From: Clostridium mobile
GTDB lineage: Bacteria; Bacillota; Clostridia; Clostridiales; Clostridiaceae
Length of the DNA: 64,000 bases
Direction of reading: 5' to 3'
Assembly (NCBI RefSeq): GCF_018918285.1
Contig: NZ_JAHLQF010000003.1
Coordinates: 62,001 to 126,000, forward strand
A program made the translations under genes and the position numbers. Positions 45,974-55,262 of the stretch are shown piece after piece (the first letter of the stretch is position 1; the number at the start of each line of letters is the position of its first letter). Below the pieces are notes generated by a model. That model was not told the origin of the DNA. It saw only the letters and a list, made by a program, of their open reading frames with translations, and did not search any database.

Positions 45974-46597
45974 ATGTCACCAAAAGTAAGCGATGAGTAT
46001 AAAAAGGAGAAGAAAGTTCAATTACTACAGGCGGCGAGAGAAGTATTTATTAAAAAAGGATATATACATGCTACAATGCAAGATATTATGGATGAAGCGG
46101 GAGTGTCAAGAGGAGCACTTTATGCCTATTTTAATAATATCGATCATGTTTTTATGGAAGTTCTTAGATTTGATGATGAGGAAATGTTATATTTTTTTGA
46201 ACCAAATAGTGAATCTTTACTGTGGAGTCAATTAACTAAATGGTTAAAGAAACAACAAAAAGCCATAGAGGCAATTAACAACTCTCTTGTACTTGCTAGG
46301 GCAGAGTTTTTTCTATCATCAAATTATATGAAAGATAAGGATAATTTTCCCTATATAAAAGAGCGTTATGATATGACTGTGAAAGCTATAAGTACTGTTA
46401 TTCAAAAGGGAATAGACAAAGGGGAGTTTCATCCTCGCATATCTCCAGAGTCTATAGCACGTTATTTTATATCCTATTTAAATGGCTTAATGTTAGATAC
46501 GTTTCAATTAGGGCCAGAGGTAACAAATGTTCAGAAACAACTTACAACTTTGATTTTTTCATTGGAAGAAATGCTTTGTCCTATAAAAGAAGAATAA
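45974..46597 (+). CDS. TetR-family transcriptional regulator
   Basis: 207 residues. N-terminal TetR helix-turn-helix (LLQAAREVFIKKGYIHATMQ, then EAGVSRGALYAYFNN) and an all-helical C-terminal ligand domain. AAGGAGGTG lies upstream of the ATG. The two genes that follow (acetyltransferase and MazG-like) are close behind and may be co-transcribed, but they are not typical targets; the ligand is unknown. Confidence 0.9.
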   Translation: MSPKVSDEYKKEKKVQLLQAAREVFIKKGYIHATMQDIMDEAGVSRGALYAYFNNIDHVFMEVLRFDDEEMLYFFEPNSESLLWSQLTKWLKKQQKAIEAINNSLVLARAEFFLSSNYMKDKDNFPYIKERYDMTVKAISTVIQKGIDKGEFHPRISPESIARYFISYLNGLMLDTFQLGPEVTNVQKQLTTLIFSLEEMLCPIKEE

Positions 46598-46618
46598 TTA
46601 TAAAAAGGAGTGATAGCT

Positions 46619-47182
46619 ATGCTATTCGAATCTTCAAAAATAAAGCTTAGAAAAATGATTTCAGATGATGCAGAACTTTATCATAAATGGAGAAATGATA
46701 TGGAAGTCATGGCGTCTACTAATCCTTTTTTAGATATGTACCATATGGAAGAGACAAGAGGATTTGTAAATCAAGTTATATTAGGATCTAACTCTTCTAA
46801 AAGTTACATAATTCTTGAAAGGAAAACAGAAACACCAATGGGGATTATCTCATTAATAAACATCGATTATAAAAATCGCAATGCTGAATGTATAATTGAT
46901 ATTGGAGAGAAGAATTACTGGGGAAAGGGATATGCTACGGAGTCAATGAAATTGTTACTTGATTATGGATTTCTTGAAATGAACCTACACAGGGTATACC
47001 TAAGGGTGTTTTCTTTCAATGAAAAAGCCATGAAATTGTATGAAAAAATGGGATTTAAATACGAGGGAAAATCTCGACAAAGTTTATTCAGAGAAGGCAT
47101 TTGGCATGACATTATCCATATGGGTATTCTAAAGGAGGAATATATAGATGAATCTATCAGATATTCAAAACAAGATAAATAA
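46619..47182 (+). CDS. GNAT family N-acetyltransferase (RimJ/RimL type)
   Basis: 187 residues. The acetyl-CoA loop is in YWGKGYATESMKLLLDY, and NLHRVYLRVFSFNEKAMKLY is the usual GNAT fold continuation. The acceptor is unknown. ATG 46619 has AAAGGAG 8 bases upstream. Its end overlaps the MazG-like gene by 35 bases in another frame. Confidence 0.87.
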   Translation: MLFESSKIKLRKMISDDAELYHKWRNDMEVMASTNPFLDMYHMEETRGFVNQVILGSNSSKSYIILERKTETPMGIISLINIDYKNRNAECIIDIGEKNYWGKGYATESMKLLLDYGFLEMNLHRVYLRVFSFNEKAMKLYEKMGFKYEGKSRQSLFREGIWHDIIHMGILKEEYIDESIRYSKQDK

Positions 47183-47465
47183 ATTTACTGAGGATAAACT
47201 TATAAATTCAAGAGTTGATGTTAGAATAATTGATCTAACTTCAGAAGTAGGTGAGTTATCAAAAGAAGTATTAAAAGGTACTGATTATGGCAATAAACAA
47301 TTTAGTATAACAAAAAATTGGAAAAGTGAACTTGGAGACGTTCTATTCTCCCTTATTTGCATTGCAAATGAAACTAATACTAACTTAGAAGATTGTTTAA
47401 ATTATGCACTTTATAAATATGAAAAAAGATTCGAAAGTAAAGGTGATTTGAGCTCTGGAAACTGA
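47148..47465 (+). CDS. MazG-like nucleotide pyrophosphohydrolase
   Basis: 105 residues. All-alpha NTP pyrophosphatase fold with the metal motif E-x-x-E (SEVGELSKEV) and the second acidic pair (ELGDVLFSL). It hydrolyses nucleoside triphosphates to monophosphates, probably as house-cleaning. It starts inside the acetyltransferase gene with AAAGGAGG upstream, which suggests coupling. Confidence 0.85.
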   Translation: MNLSDIQNKINKFTEDKLINSRVDVRIIDLTSEVGELSKEVLKGTDYGNKQFSITKNWKSELGDVLFSLICIANETNTNLEDCLNYALYKYEKRFESKGDLSSGN

Positions 47466-47499
47466 CGAATATCTATCAATATTGAATGGAGATTATAAA

Positions 47500-47540
47500 A
47501 GGCATCTTGAATATATGGGATAATATTCAAGATGCCTCAA
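47500..47540. terminator. Bidirectional terminator between convergent genes
   Basis: AGGCATCTTGAATAT (47500-47514) and ATATTCAAGATGCCT (47523-47537), 15 perfect pairs with an 8-base loop. Confidence 0.78.
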
Positions 47541-48653
47541 TTACTTTTTAAATGTATAGGTATAAATTATTTGATATTCAGATGTATTTGAATATACTAT
47601 AAAAGCTAACTTACTATCCTTGCTCCAAGCAATTGAATTAATAGTGCCCTTTATTTCAAATATTTTATTTAATTTTAGTTCTTTTTTATTGATAGGAATT
47701 AAAGAAATATTTGATGTAATAAAATTAGAGGTAACAAGGGCTAGTATGGTTTCATCATGATTAACTTGAAAGTCAATATTTTTTGCTTCTATTATAGGAA
47801 GCATTTTTTTATCTTTTAAAGTATATTTAAATAGAGCCATATTACCATTAGAGGCGGCAGCTGAAAAAATAATTGTATCATTATTAATAATATTAAAATC
47901 ATATATATAGTCAAAAGTAAAAAGCTTTTGCAATGATAGGTCTTTAGAATTTATAACATAAACAGAAATATTATTTTCATAAGAATCCTTAGTCAAAAAA
48001 TAATATCTGCTTCCGTCTTTTGATACTTTAAATTTATACATATTATTTAATACTTTGTAGCTATCTTCCCTTATTAAGCTTTTTTTTGCTTTATTATTAA
48101 GGGAATATACAAACAACTGATTTTTACTACTGTATAAAAAACCACTCCCGTCTGGCAGCCAATCTATAAACTCTGTGCTTGAATCTATAGGTATATAGGT
48201 TTTGTTTTTTATAGAATATAAATAAATACTTGTAGAAGAGGCTTGGTTATTATAGTTATTATGAAATACCACATTATTTCCGAAGGGAGCCATGCTAAAA
48301 TCTAACGAGTCATCATTAGAACAAAGCTTTTGTATTTCTTCATTTTCAATGGAAAGAGTGTTTAATTCTATACCTTTTGTATTTGCGTAATCTAGTGAAA
48401 ATACTAGTTTGTTATTGCTCATCCAACTTAATTTATCTATTTTAGCATCTTTAATGGGGGTAATAGTTTTGTTTTCAATAGATATATTGGAAGTTTGTAA
48501 ATTTATATCATTTGCATTAAAAGGAGGTTCATTTAAAATTATAGTTTTATAGGAATATAAATAACTTTTATAAAAAACTATACAAGTATATAATATAATC
48601 AATATAGTAATTAAAATTACAATATATTTACCTTTAATATTAATCTTCTTCAT
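47541..48653 (-). CDS. Membrane-anchored beta-propeller (TolB/WD40-like) protein
   Basis: 370 residues. One N-terminal transmembrane helix (YIVILITILIILYTCIVFYK) and repeated blades with the S-x-D-G or W-S-x-D pattern (WMSNNKLVFS, WLPDGSGFLY, VSKDGSRYYF, WSKDSKLAFI). No enzymatic residues. It lies directly after the histidine kinase gene in the same direction (13 bases), so it may act as an extracellular sensor or modulator of that kinase. Confidence 0.8.
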   Translation of the reverse strand: MKKINIKGKYIVILITILIILYTCIVFYKSYLYSYKTIILNEPPFNANDINLQTSNISIENKTITPIKDAKIDKLSWMSNNKLVFSLDYANTKGIELNTLSIENEEIQKLCSNDDSLDFSMAPFGNNVVFHNNYNNQASSTSIYLYSIKNKTYIPIDSSTEFIDWLPDGSGFLYSSKNQLFVYSLNNKAKKSLIREDSYKVLNNMYKFKVSKDGSRYYFLTKDSYENNISVYVINSKDLSLQKLFTFDYIYDFNIINNDTIIFSAAASNGNMALFKYTLKDKKMLPIIEAKNIDFQVNHDETILALVTSNFITSNISLIPINKKELKLNKIFEIKGTINSIAWSKDSKLAFIVYSNTSEYQIIYTYTFKK

Positions 48654-48666
48654 AATAAACCTCTCT

Positions 48667-50118
48667 TTATATTTTTCCTTCTGGAATTAAAATAGTTACC
48701 TTAGTACCAACCTTCAATTCGCTTTGAATTAAAATATCTCCATTATGTTTTTCTAATATAGCCTTAACTATGCTCAGCCCTAGGCCATTACTACCTTGTT
48801 CCCTAGATTCATTTTTTGAAACTCTATAGAAGGGATTAAATATGTTTTCTAAATCCTCATGACTTATACCACGCCCTTTATCTTCTACTACTACACTTAT
48901 CATGTTATCAATAATAGAAGTGGATATTTTAATTTGAGAGTTTACATCTCCATATTTGATAGAATTATCGATTATATTAATAAATACTTCTTTAATTTTA
49001 TCCTCATTACCATGAATCATAAGATTAGGTTCCAAAGATAAATTAATATTCATATTATATCTTTTAGCTTTTATTAGCATTTCTTCGCAGGTTTGCCTTA
49101 GGATTGGAGATGTATTTATTAAATCAAAATGATAAGAAAAATCCATTGAATTAGTTTTAGACAGCTCTAAAAGTTCTATTACCATTCTATTAAGCCTGTT
49201 ACCTTCAGATATAATTCGAGAGGTAGCCCTATCAAAGAAATCTTTATCACTAAATCCATTATCCTTTAGTATTTCGCTATATCCAACAATTGTAGTTAAT
49301 GGAGTTTTTAACTCGTGGGTTACATTATCGAAAAAATTTTTTTGTTGAGAAGAGAGTTCCTTAAGGGTATCTCTATCCCTACTTATAATATTAATTTGTT
49401 CCTTTATTTTATTTATCATTGCATTAAAACTATAACCGAGCTTTCCTATTTCATCTTGAGATTTTATGTTTATATAGGTATCCCAGTTACCTCTAGAGAT
49501 TTCTTGAGATTTTAGAGTTAATTCTGTTATGGGCTTTGTTATTTCTTTAGAAATTAAATGTGATATAAGAACGGCTATAATAAAAATTAGTATAGAAAAC
49601 ATTAAAATTCTACTAATAAAATCTTTACTTCCTTTAAATAAAGTTGAATAATCCCTTGTATATTGAATAATCCCTATTATTTTATTGTTATCCATTATTG
49701 GATAAGATAAGGACACCATGTATTTATTTTTATTATTAATAATACTATAAGCCACAGAGCCATCTTTAGCTTTAAGTAAATTTTCTGATTCTAGTATTTC
49801 ATTTTTAGGTAAAGATGAAATTATATTTCCGTCACTGTCATATAATACAGTTTGTGTACCTAATCTATAGCCAAGTTCTTTAGATAGATTAAGTCCTTCA
49901 ACTTTAAAGGATATTTTGTTTAATTCCATGTTGTTTAATTCAAAATATTGCTTAATATATAAGTCTAGATTTTTTTTTGTTTCAGTGATTTCTTTGTTTA
50001 TAACGTAGTAATTATTTTTCTTTAATATTTGATAAGAATAACTAACTAGAGCTATAAGAGTAAAAAAAATTAACAGTACAAAAGATAGAGAAATTTTATG
50101 TTTTATAGAAAATTTCAT
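48667..50118 (-). CDS. Sensor histidine kinase
   Basis: 483 residues. Transmembrane helices at about 9-31 and 168-190 enclose an outer sensor domain; HAMP follows, then HisKA with phospho-acceptor His268 (NVTHELKTPL), and HATPase_c with N (NIIDNSIKYGD), G1 (EDKGRGIS) and G2 (GSNGLGLSIV) boxes. The partner regulator is upstream by 9 bases. The signal is unknown, perhaps envelope stress or a peptide. Confidence 0.94.
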   Translation of the reverse strand: MKFSIKHKISLSFVLLIFFTLIALVSYSYQILKKNNYYVINKEITETKKNLDLYIKQYFELNNMELNKISFKVEGLNLSKELGYRLGTQTVLYDSDGNIISSLPKNEILESENLLKAKDGSVAYSIINNKNKYMVSLSYPIMDNNKIIGIIQYTRDYSTLFKGSKDFISRILMFSILIFIIAVLISHLISKEITKPITELTLKSQEISRGNWDTYINIKSQDEIGKLGYSFNAMINKIKEQINIISRDRDTLKELSSQQKNFFDNVTHELKTPLTTIVGYSEILKDNGFSDKDFFDRATSRIISEGNRLNRMVIELLELSKTNSMDFSYHFDLINTSPILRQTCEEMLIKAKRYNMNINLSLEPNLMIHGNEDKIKEVFINIIDNSIKYGDVNSQIKISTSIIDNMISVVVEDKGRGISHEDLENIFNPFYRVSKNESREQGSNGLGLSIVKAILEKHNGDILIQSELKVGTKVTILIPEGKI

Positions 50119-50127
50119 TTTATCACC

Positions 50128-50823
50128 TTAATCCACTAATTTATAACCTATACCAAATACGGTTTCGATTATTGAATCACTTTTATTCTCGTCTAGTTTT
50201 TTTCTTATCCTTTGAATATGAATGTCTACAGTTCTTGTATCACAAATAAAATCAATTCCCCATATATTATCCAAAAGTTGACTTCTAGAAAGAACTTTAC
50301 CCTTATTGTGGGCTAAAAATAAAAGCAAATCATATTCTTTATTGGTTAAATCAATTTTTTTATTGATCTTCATAATTAATCTTTCATCTTCAAAAATTTC
50401 TATTTCATTATTTAAGTGTATAACTTTTTTAGTTTCCTTATTAAAACTTTTAGATGCTAGTTCAATTCGTCTAAAAAGTGCATTAATTCTAGCTAAAACC
50501 TCTCTTATATTAAAAGGTTTAGTTATGTAGTCATCTGCACCTATTTCTATACCTAAAATTTTATCAATAGGATCAGATTTAGCTGTTATTATAACTATTG
50601 GTATATTATGAGTTGAGGTTACTCTTTTACATATTTCTATACCATTCATATCCGGAAGCATTAAATCAAGAAGAATTAAATGAGGGTTAAATTCGTCAAC
50701 AAGACTCAAACCCATGCTTCCATTACATGCAGTTTTAGTAATAAATCCTTCTTTAGTAAGAGCATAGGACAGCATGTCTGAGATATACTCTTCATCCTCT
50801 ATAATTAAAACTTTTCTATTCAT
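50128..50823 (-). CDS. Response regulator, OmpR/PhoB family
   Basis: 231 residues. Receiver domain with acidic pocket (LIIEDEE), phospho-acceptor Asp53 (LLDLMLPDMNG) and Lys in YITKPFN, then a winged-helix effector domain ending in TVDIHIQRIRKKL and VFGIGYKL. AAAGGAGA precedes the ATG. First gene of the minus-strand unit, divergent from the lipoprotein/ABC genes, which are its likely targets. Confidence 0.95.
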   Translation of the reverse strand: MNRKVLIIEDEEYISDMLSYALTKEGFITKTACNGSMGLSLVDEFNPHLILLDLMLPDMNGIEICKRVTSTHNIPIVIITAKSDPIDKILGIEIGADDYITKPFNIREVLARINALFRRIELASKSFNKETKKVIHLNNEIEIFEDERLIMKINKKIDLTNKEYDLLLFLAHNKGKVLSRSQLLDNIWGIDFICDTRTVDIHIQRIRKKLDENKSDSIIETVFGIGYKLVD

Positions 50824-51026
50824 GGGAAATCTCCTTTAAAAACTTTTGCGGTTCAATCTAGTTTAAATTAAGCTATACAAAATATTATAACAAAATTATT
50901 TAATAATGTAGGATTTAAATAAAAGATGTTACAACATAGATACAAGTTGAAAGTAAGCTTTGAAACAATTGACATGTATACTGAGAATAAATTAAAGTTA
51001 AAATCAAATTTTAGGAGGAGTTAAGA

Positions 51027-52160
51027 GTGAATATATCAAAAAAGACGAGAGTTAAAGGACTATTATTTTGCGTAGCATTGTCTATATTAGTTACAGGATG
51101 TTCAGAGTATAATGATCCTAAAAACAATGTACCCACAAAAGGAGAAGAAATAACCTATGAAAATACTGATACATATAAAAAGGAATTAGCTTCAAATATT
51201 TCAGTAGATGCCAAGGTAAGTATACCTAAAGAAAAGGCAATACCTATATTATCTGTTAGTGGTATGAAGTTTGATGTAGAAAAGGCTCGTCAGTTATTTA
51301 TGGGAGATATCAATGTGAAGGCAGAAAAGAGTACAGATACAGTAGGCTCTGAAAAAGTTGAAGAAACCATATATAACACTGAAGATGGCAGAAATCTTAA
51401 GGTTTCTAAAGGCCGCATGCACTATGAAACACCAGTTAGTAGTGATATTGCAAATATAATCAATTTTGTAGATAAAGATTCTTGGGGTGCAGAGAAGGTT
51501 GGCTTTATGACACCAGAAGAGGCAATAAAAAAGGCAATATATTATTTAAAGGAACTAAATATAAACTACGATTCATCTCCAGAGATATATGCTTTAGATT
51601 ATAAAACTCTTCAAGAAGAACAGGATAGGCTTTTAGAAGAAGATGATTTTTTTCAGTTCTTAGTTGATGAAGGAAAGATAAAGTTGAAAAATTGGAGTAA
51701 GGAAGATGAAGTTTATTATATGATATTTAAATCTAATATTGACGGGGTTCCTATCACCTCAGAATCATATACATTGCAAAGTGTAGATTGGCATATGGAA
51801 GGCAGCTCAATAAAAGTTATAGTATCTAAAAATGGTATTGAAGATTTCACTATAGAAAGTTATATGTATGAGAAAATGTCTGTAAAGGATGAGAAACCAA
51901 GTTTAATATCTATTGATGAAGCTTTAGATAAGTTAAAGAGCAAATACGATAATGTGATATCAAATGATGATTTTAAGATTATAGATATTAAGTTGCAGTA
52001 TGTTCCAACAATTATAAAAGATAAGCGTACAGAATTTGAGTTATATCCTACCTGGTGTTTTAAGGTTGAGCAGAGCGGAATTGATGAAAAGATTAATGAA
52101 GAATTTACACATACATTTACAGTATTAATAAATGGGGTTACCGGTGAAGAAATCATTTAA
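51027..52160 (+). CDS. Lipoprotein of unknown function next to an ABC transporter
   Basis: 377 residues with a lipoprotein signal (LLFCVALSILVTGC; lipobox Val-Thr-Gly-Cys). The rest is extracellular, mixed alpha/beta, with a repeat-like ISIDEALDKLKSKYDN segment similar in style to PepSY/YycI-type domains, but I cannot assign a family. GTG start with AGGAGGAG 6 bases upstream. It heads a plus-strand unit with two membrane proteins. Confidence 0.78.
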   Translation: MNISKKTRVKGLLFCVALSILVTGCSEYNDPKNNVPTKGEEITYENTDTYKKELASNISVDAKVSIPKEKAIPILSVSGMKFDVEKARQLFMGDINVKAEKSTDTVGSEKVEETIYNTEDGRNLKVSKGRMHYETPVSSDIANIINFVDKDSWGAEKVGFMTPEEAIKKAIYYLKELNINYDSSPEIYALDYKTLQEEQDRLLEEDDFFQFLVDEGKIKLKNWSKEDEVYYMIFKSNIDGVPITSESYTLQSVDWHMEGSSIKVIVSKNGIEDFTIESYMYEKMSVKDEKPSLISIDEALDKLKSKYDNVISNDDFKIIDIKLQYVPTIIKDKRTEFELYPTWCFKVEQSGIDEKINEEFTHTFTVLINGVTGEEII

Positions 52161-52173
52161 GGAGAAATTTATA

Positions 52174-52950
52174 ATGAATACTTTAGTGATGGATATAAGG
52201 CGTAGTTTTTTATCTATAGGATTTATAACATCAGTTATTGGAACTTGTTTTATATACTTTCTAGGAGATTGGATAGATATCTTATGGGGACGAAGCGATG
52301 TTTTAACATATTTTTTTATCTCTATTAGCATTGGTAGAGTTATTCAATTTACTATTTTACTCTCTGCATTGCCATATACAATTAGCTTTTGTACTGACTG
52401 GAATAGTAAATATATTAGACCTTGTATTATGCGTACTGGCGTAAATAAATATGGATGGTCTAAGGTAGTATCTTGCTACTTATCAGGAACAATGTCTATA
52501 GCTTTAGGGTCATGGCTATTTATAATTTTACTTATGTTTAAATTTCCATTAGTATCTACTTCAAGTCAATACTATGAAGCTTGTAAGAATACTATGTTTG
52601 GACAATTTTTGATCGATGGAAGACATATACTTTATTTTGCTTTTAGAATACATCTTATAGTTATGGCATGCGGCTTTTTCTCTGTGGTTGGTCTTTATAT
52701 ATCTACTTATTTGCCAAATAAATTTGTAGCATTAACGTCACCTTTTATAGTATATTATTTTTTATCTCAATTAGGCCATGAACTGGATTTGCCTTGGTAC
52801 TTATGTGTAGATCTTATTATTAAAGGAAACTTTCAGTTGGGTGGAGATTTCATAAATATTATTTATTCCACATTATTATTTGCAATTTTGACTATATTTA
52901 CAGGATTTTTATTTGTAAAAGGAGTAAGAAGGAGAGTATCAAATGGATAG
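52174..52950 (+). CDS. ABC-type transporter membrane protein 1
   Basis: 258 residues, about six transmembrane segments, e.g. SIGFITSVIGTCFIYFL and IIYSTLLFAILTIFTGFLF. No standard permease motif is visible; the assignment rests on its position between a lipoprotein and an ATPase gene. ATG 52174 has AAGGAG; the longer frame to 52132 overlaps the lipoprotein. It overlaps the next gene by 8 bases. Confidence 0.72.
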   Translation: MNTLVMDIRRSFLSIGFITSVIGTCFIYFLGDWIDILWGRSDVLTYFFISISIGRVIQFTILLSALPYTISFCTDWNSKYIRPCIMRTGVNKYGWSKVVSCYLSGTMSIALGSWLFIILLMFKFPLVSTSSQYYEACKNTMFGQFLIDGRHILYFAFRIHLIVMACGFFSVVGLYISTYLPNKFVALTSPFIVYYFLSQLGHELDLPWYLCVDLIIKGNFQLGGDFINIIYSTLLFAILTIFTGFLFVKGVRRRVSNG

Positions 52951-53797
52951 AATTAGAAAAATTTTTCTTGTTTCTATAAATAATATAAGAAAGTGGGCTA
53001 CTAATCCTCGCATATATGTTCTGTTCATTTTAATTACTATGTTTTTATGGTCATCTATAAGGCCCATATTAAGCTTTTCAAAGGAGATGGGAATTCGTGT
53101 AACACCATGGGTATTTCCTCATTTAGCTAGCAGTTTTGTAGGGCAGCTTATATTGATGCTAGGAGTTGTTTTGTTGTTTTGCGATGCACCTTTCATTGAT
53201 GAAGGTCAACCTTACTTTTTAATACGTAGTGGTAGATATACCTGGGGAATGGGACAAGTTTTTTATATCATGATGGGGATGACAATATATCTTTTAATAG
53301 TAAATTTTATAAGTATATTAATTCTAATGCCCAATATATTTCTTTCTACTGGTTGGGGAAAGATATTAGGAACATTGGCAGAGAACCATGGTGAAAGTGT
53401 AAATGAAATTGAATATATTTCTAAAAAAATATTACTTTCATATACGCCGTTAAAGGCATTTGTATTAAGTTTTATATTGGAGTGGTGTGCAGGCACAGCC
53501 TTAGCATTATTAATGTTTGTGATTAATATATGTTTAAATCGTGCGGCGGGGGCTACTATAGCATCATTAATAATATTACTTGATTATGCCATATACAGTA
53601 ATTTCCCATCAGTTAAGTTTTTTTATTTTTCACCTGTGTCCTTATCAAAACTTATATTGATTGATTCGAAAGGGATATCAAACTATCCAAGCAATGAATA
53701 TGCGTATATTTTCTTTATTATAACTATTATAGTGTTAAGTATTATAAGCGTTTTATCTGTACGTAGGAAAGATATACAAGTACAGCCAGCAGTTTAG
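52943..53797 (+). CDS. ABC-type transporter membrane protein 2
   Basis: 284 residues, about six transmembrane helices (RIYVLFILITMFLW, GQLILMLGVVLLFC, IYLLIVNFISILILM and others). Arranged like the first membrane protein, and the two probably form a heterodimer. AAGGAGAG ribosome site inside the preceding gene. The ATPase starts 105 bases later. Confidence 0.74.
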   Translation: MDRIRKIFLVSINNIRKWATNPRIYVLFILITMFLWSSIRPILSFSKEMGIRVTPWVFPHLASSFVGQLILMLGVVLLFCDAPFIDEGQPYFLIRSGRYTWGMGQVFYIMMGMTIYLLIVNFISILILMPNIFLSTGWGKILGTLAENHGESVNEIEYISKKILLSYTPLKAFVLSFILEWCAGTALALLMFVINICLNRAAGATIASLIILLDYAIYSNFPSVKFFYFSPVSLSKLILIDSKGISNYPSNEYAYIFFIITIIVLSIISVLSVRRKDIQVQPAV

Positions 53798-53902
53798 CAA
53801 AAAGTCCTATAACATTTAATATTGTTCTATCAATGGTGCATAAAGTTAAATAAATTTTAAAAAACGCTAGAAATATATTTTACATGAAGGGAGGAGGTTA
53901 CT

Positions 53903-54547
53903 ATGGGAAAAGAAATTATAAGTATAAAAAATGTTTGTAAATCTTTTAAAGAAGGAGATATTTTAAAGGATATATCTGTAGAGTTTGAGAAGGGAAAGAT
54001 TCATGGATTAATAGGGCGTAATGGTTCTGGGAAAACGATATTGCTTAAATGTATTTGTGGTTTTGTTCCAGTTACTTCAGGAGAAATATTTGTAAATGGC
54101 AAAAGTATTGGCAAAGATAAGGATGTGCCAGATGATGTAGGTATTATAATAGAATCTCCTGGATTTTTACCTAATTATAGTGGATACAATAATCTAAAAT
54201 TTTTGGCTATGATTAATAAAAAGATTGAAAAAGAAAACATAGAAGAGTCCATAAGGAAAGTAGGATTAGATCCACGTGGTAAAAAATGGGTGAGTAAATA
54301 TTCACTTGGAATGCGACAAAGACTTGGAATAGCTCAAGCTATAATGGAAAGTCCATCTATATTAATTCTAGACGAGCCTATGAATGGCTTAGATTCATCT
54401 GGAGTAAATGATATAAGAAGATTGCTGCAGGAACTAAGAGATGAAGGAAGAACTATTTTATTAGCTAGTCATATGAAGGAAGACATAGAAATGTTATGTG
54501 ATAGGGTATGTAAAATGGAAGCAGGAAGATTAACTCGTATTATGTAA
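53903..54547 (+). CDS. ABC transporter ATP-binding protein
   Basis: 214 residues: Walker A (GRNGSGKT), signature (YSLGMRQR), Walker B (LILDEPMNGLD) and the switch His (ASHMKED). The size and 'bacitracin/lantibiotic-type' layout suggest peptide or drug efflux, not nutrient import. GGGAGGAGG site. Probably transcribed with the two membrane-protein genes. Confidence 0.92.
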   Translation: MGKEIISIKNVCKSFKEGDILKDISVEFEKGKIHGLIGRNGSGKTILLKCICGFVPVTSGEIFVNGKSIGKDKDVPDDVGIIIESPGFLPNYSGYNNLKFLAMINKKIEKENIEESIRKVGLDPRGKKWVSKYSLGMRQRLGIAQAIMESPSILILDEPMNGLDSSGVNDIRRLLQELRDEGRTILLASHMKEDIEMLCDRVCKMEAGRLTRIM

Positions 54548-54699
54548 TAAATAAAGAATACAGATGTACTAACTAATAATAATTAGCGATTGACAATTAA
54601 TCTTGACTATTTTGGATTTTTTTGTTAGTGTATAGTTAGTAAGATATATTGAATAATTATAAAAATATATCTGTAACTAAAATCTGGAGGATGAGTATT

Positions 54700-55143
54700 A
54701 TGGGGATTCTAGCTAATGAAATAAATTTTGATAGTCTAATAACAAACTTAGGAAATTGTTGTTTAACAGAAGAAAAATGTAAGAGCTGCAGTAAAGATAA
54801 ATGTTTAATAGCCTATTCAAAAGAAGGTGTGAAGAGCTGCTTAAAGAATAGTGTTGGCTATATAGAAAATGGACATGAAAACATTCCTTTAACTGATACT
54901 AAAGTATATGACGAAAATAATTTAGTCATTGCCATAGCAGATATTCTTAATCAATGTAGAAGTTGCAGAGAAAATCACTTTGATAATTGTGTGATAAATG
55001 TTTTAAGAAGCTGTTATGAGGTAGCTTTGGTTGGAGAAGTTCAAAGGTATAAGGGAAGTACATTAATATATTTAAGTGATATAAAGAATCTTAACCCAGA
55101 GATAGGAGCTAAGATAATGGATAAATATAACATGCTTAAATAA
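54700..55143 (+). CDS. Cys-rich protein of unknown function
   Basis: 147 residues. Two cysteine groups are seen: CCLTEEKCKSCSKDKC near the start, and CRSCRENHFDNC followed by RSC in the middle. The pattern could bind an Fe-S cluster or zinc. No transmembrane helix or signal peptide, and no known family recognised. ATG 54700 follows CTGGAGG; the frame upstream to 54649 lacks a ribosome site. It is followed by a repeat hairpin acting as terminator. Confidence 0.78.
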   Translation: MGILANEINFDSLITNLGNCCLTEEKCKSCSKDKCLIAYSKEGVKSCLKNSVGYIENGHENIPLTDTKVYDENNLVIAIADILNQCRSCRENHFDNCVINVLRSCYEVALVGEVQRYKGSTLIYLSDIKNLNPEIGAKIMDKYNMLK

Positions 55144-55150
55144 GCCACTT

Positions 55151-55204
55151 AAAACAATCCACATTGTTGATAAAAATATATCGACAATGTGGATTGTTTT
55201 ATTT
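55151..55204 (+). repeat. Dispersed hairpin repeat, copy 3 (terminator)
   Basis: A 21-bp stem with one G-T, 55151-55171 with 55180-55200; the core ATCCACATTGTTGAT is the same as in copy 1. It ends in TTTT and can terminate the Cys-rich gene. Confidence 0.82.
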
Positions 55205-55262
55205 AAAATATAACATAAAATATAAACTAATGGCTAATGACTAATGATTGAAGGTGAAATAT

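Noticed and set aside
52125-52331. Minus-strand ORF across the lipoprotein/permease junction
   Set aside because: It is a shadow of the plus-strand genes, with no ribosome site.
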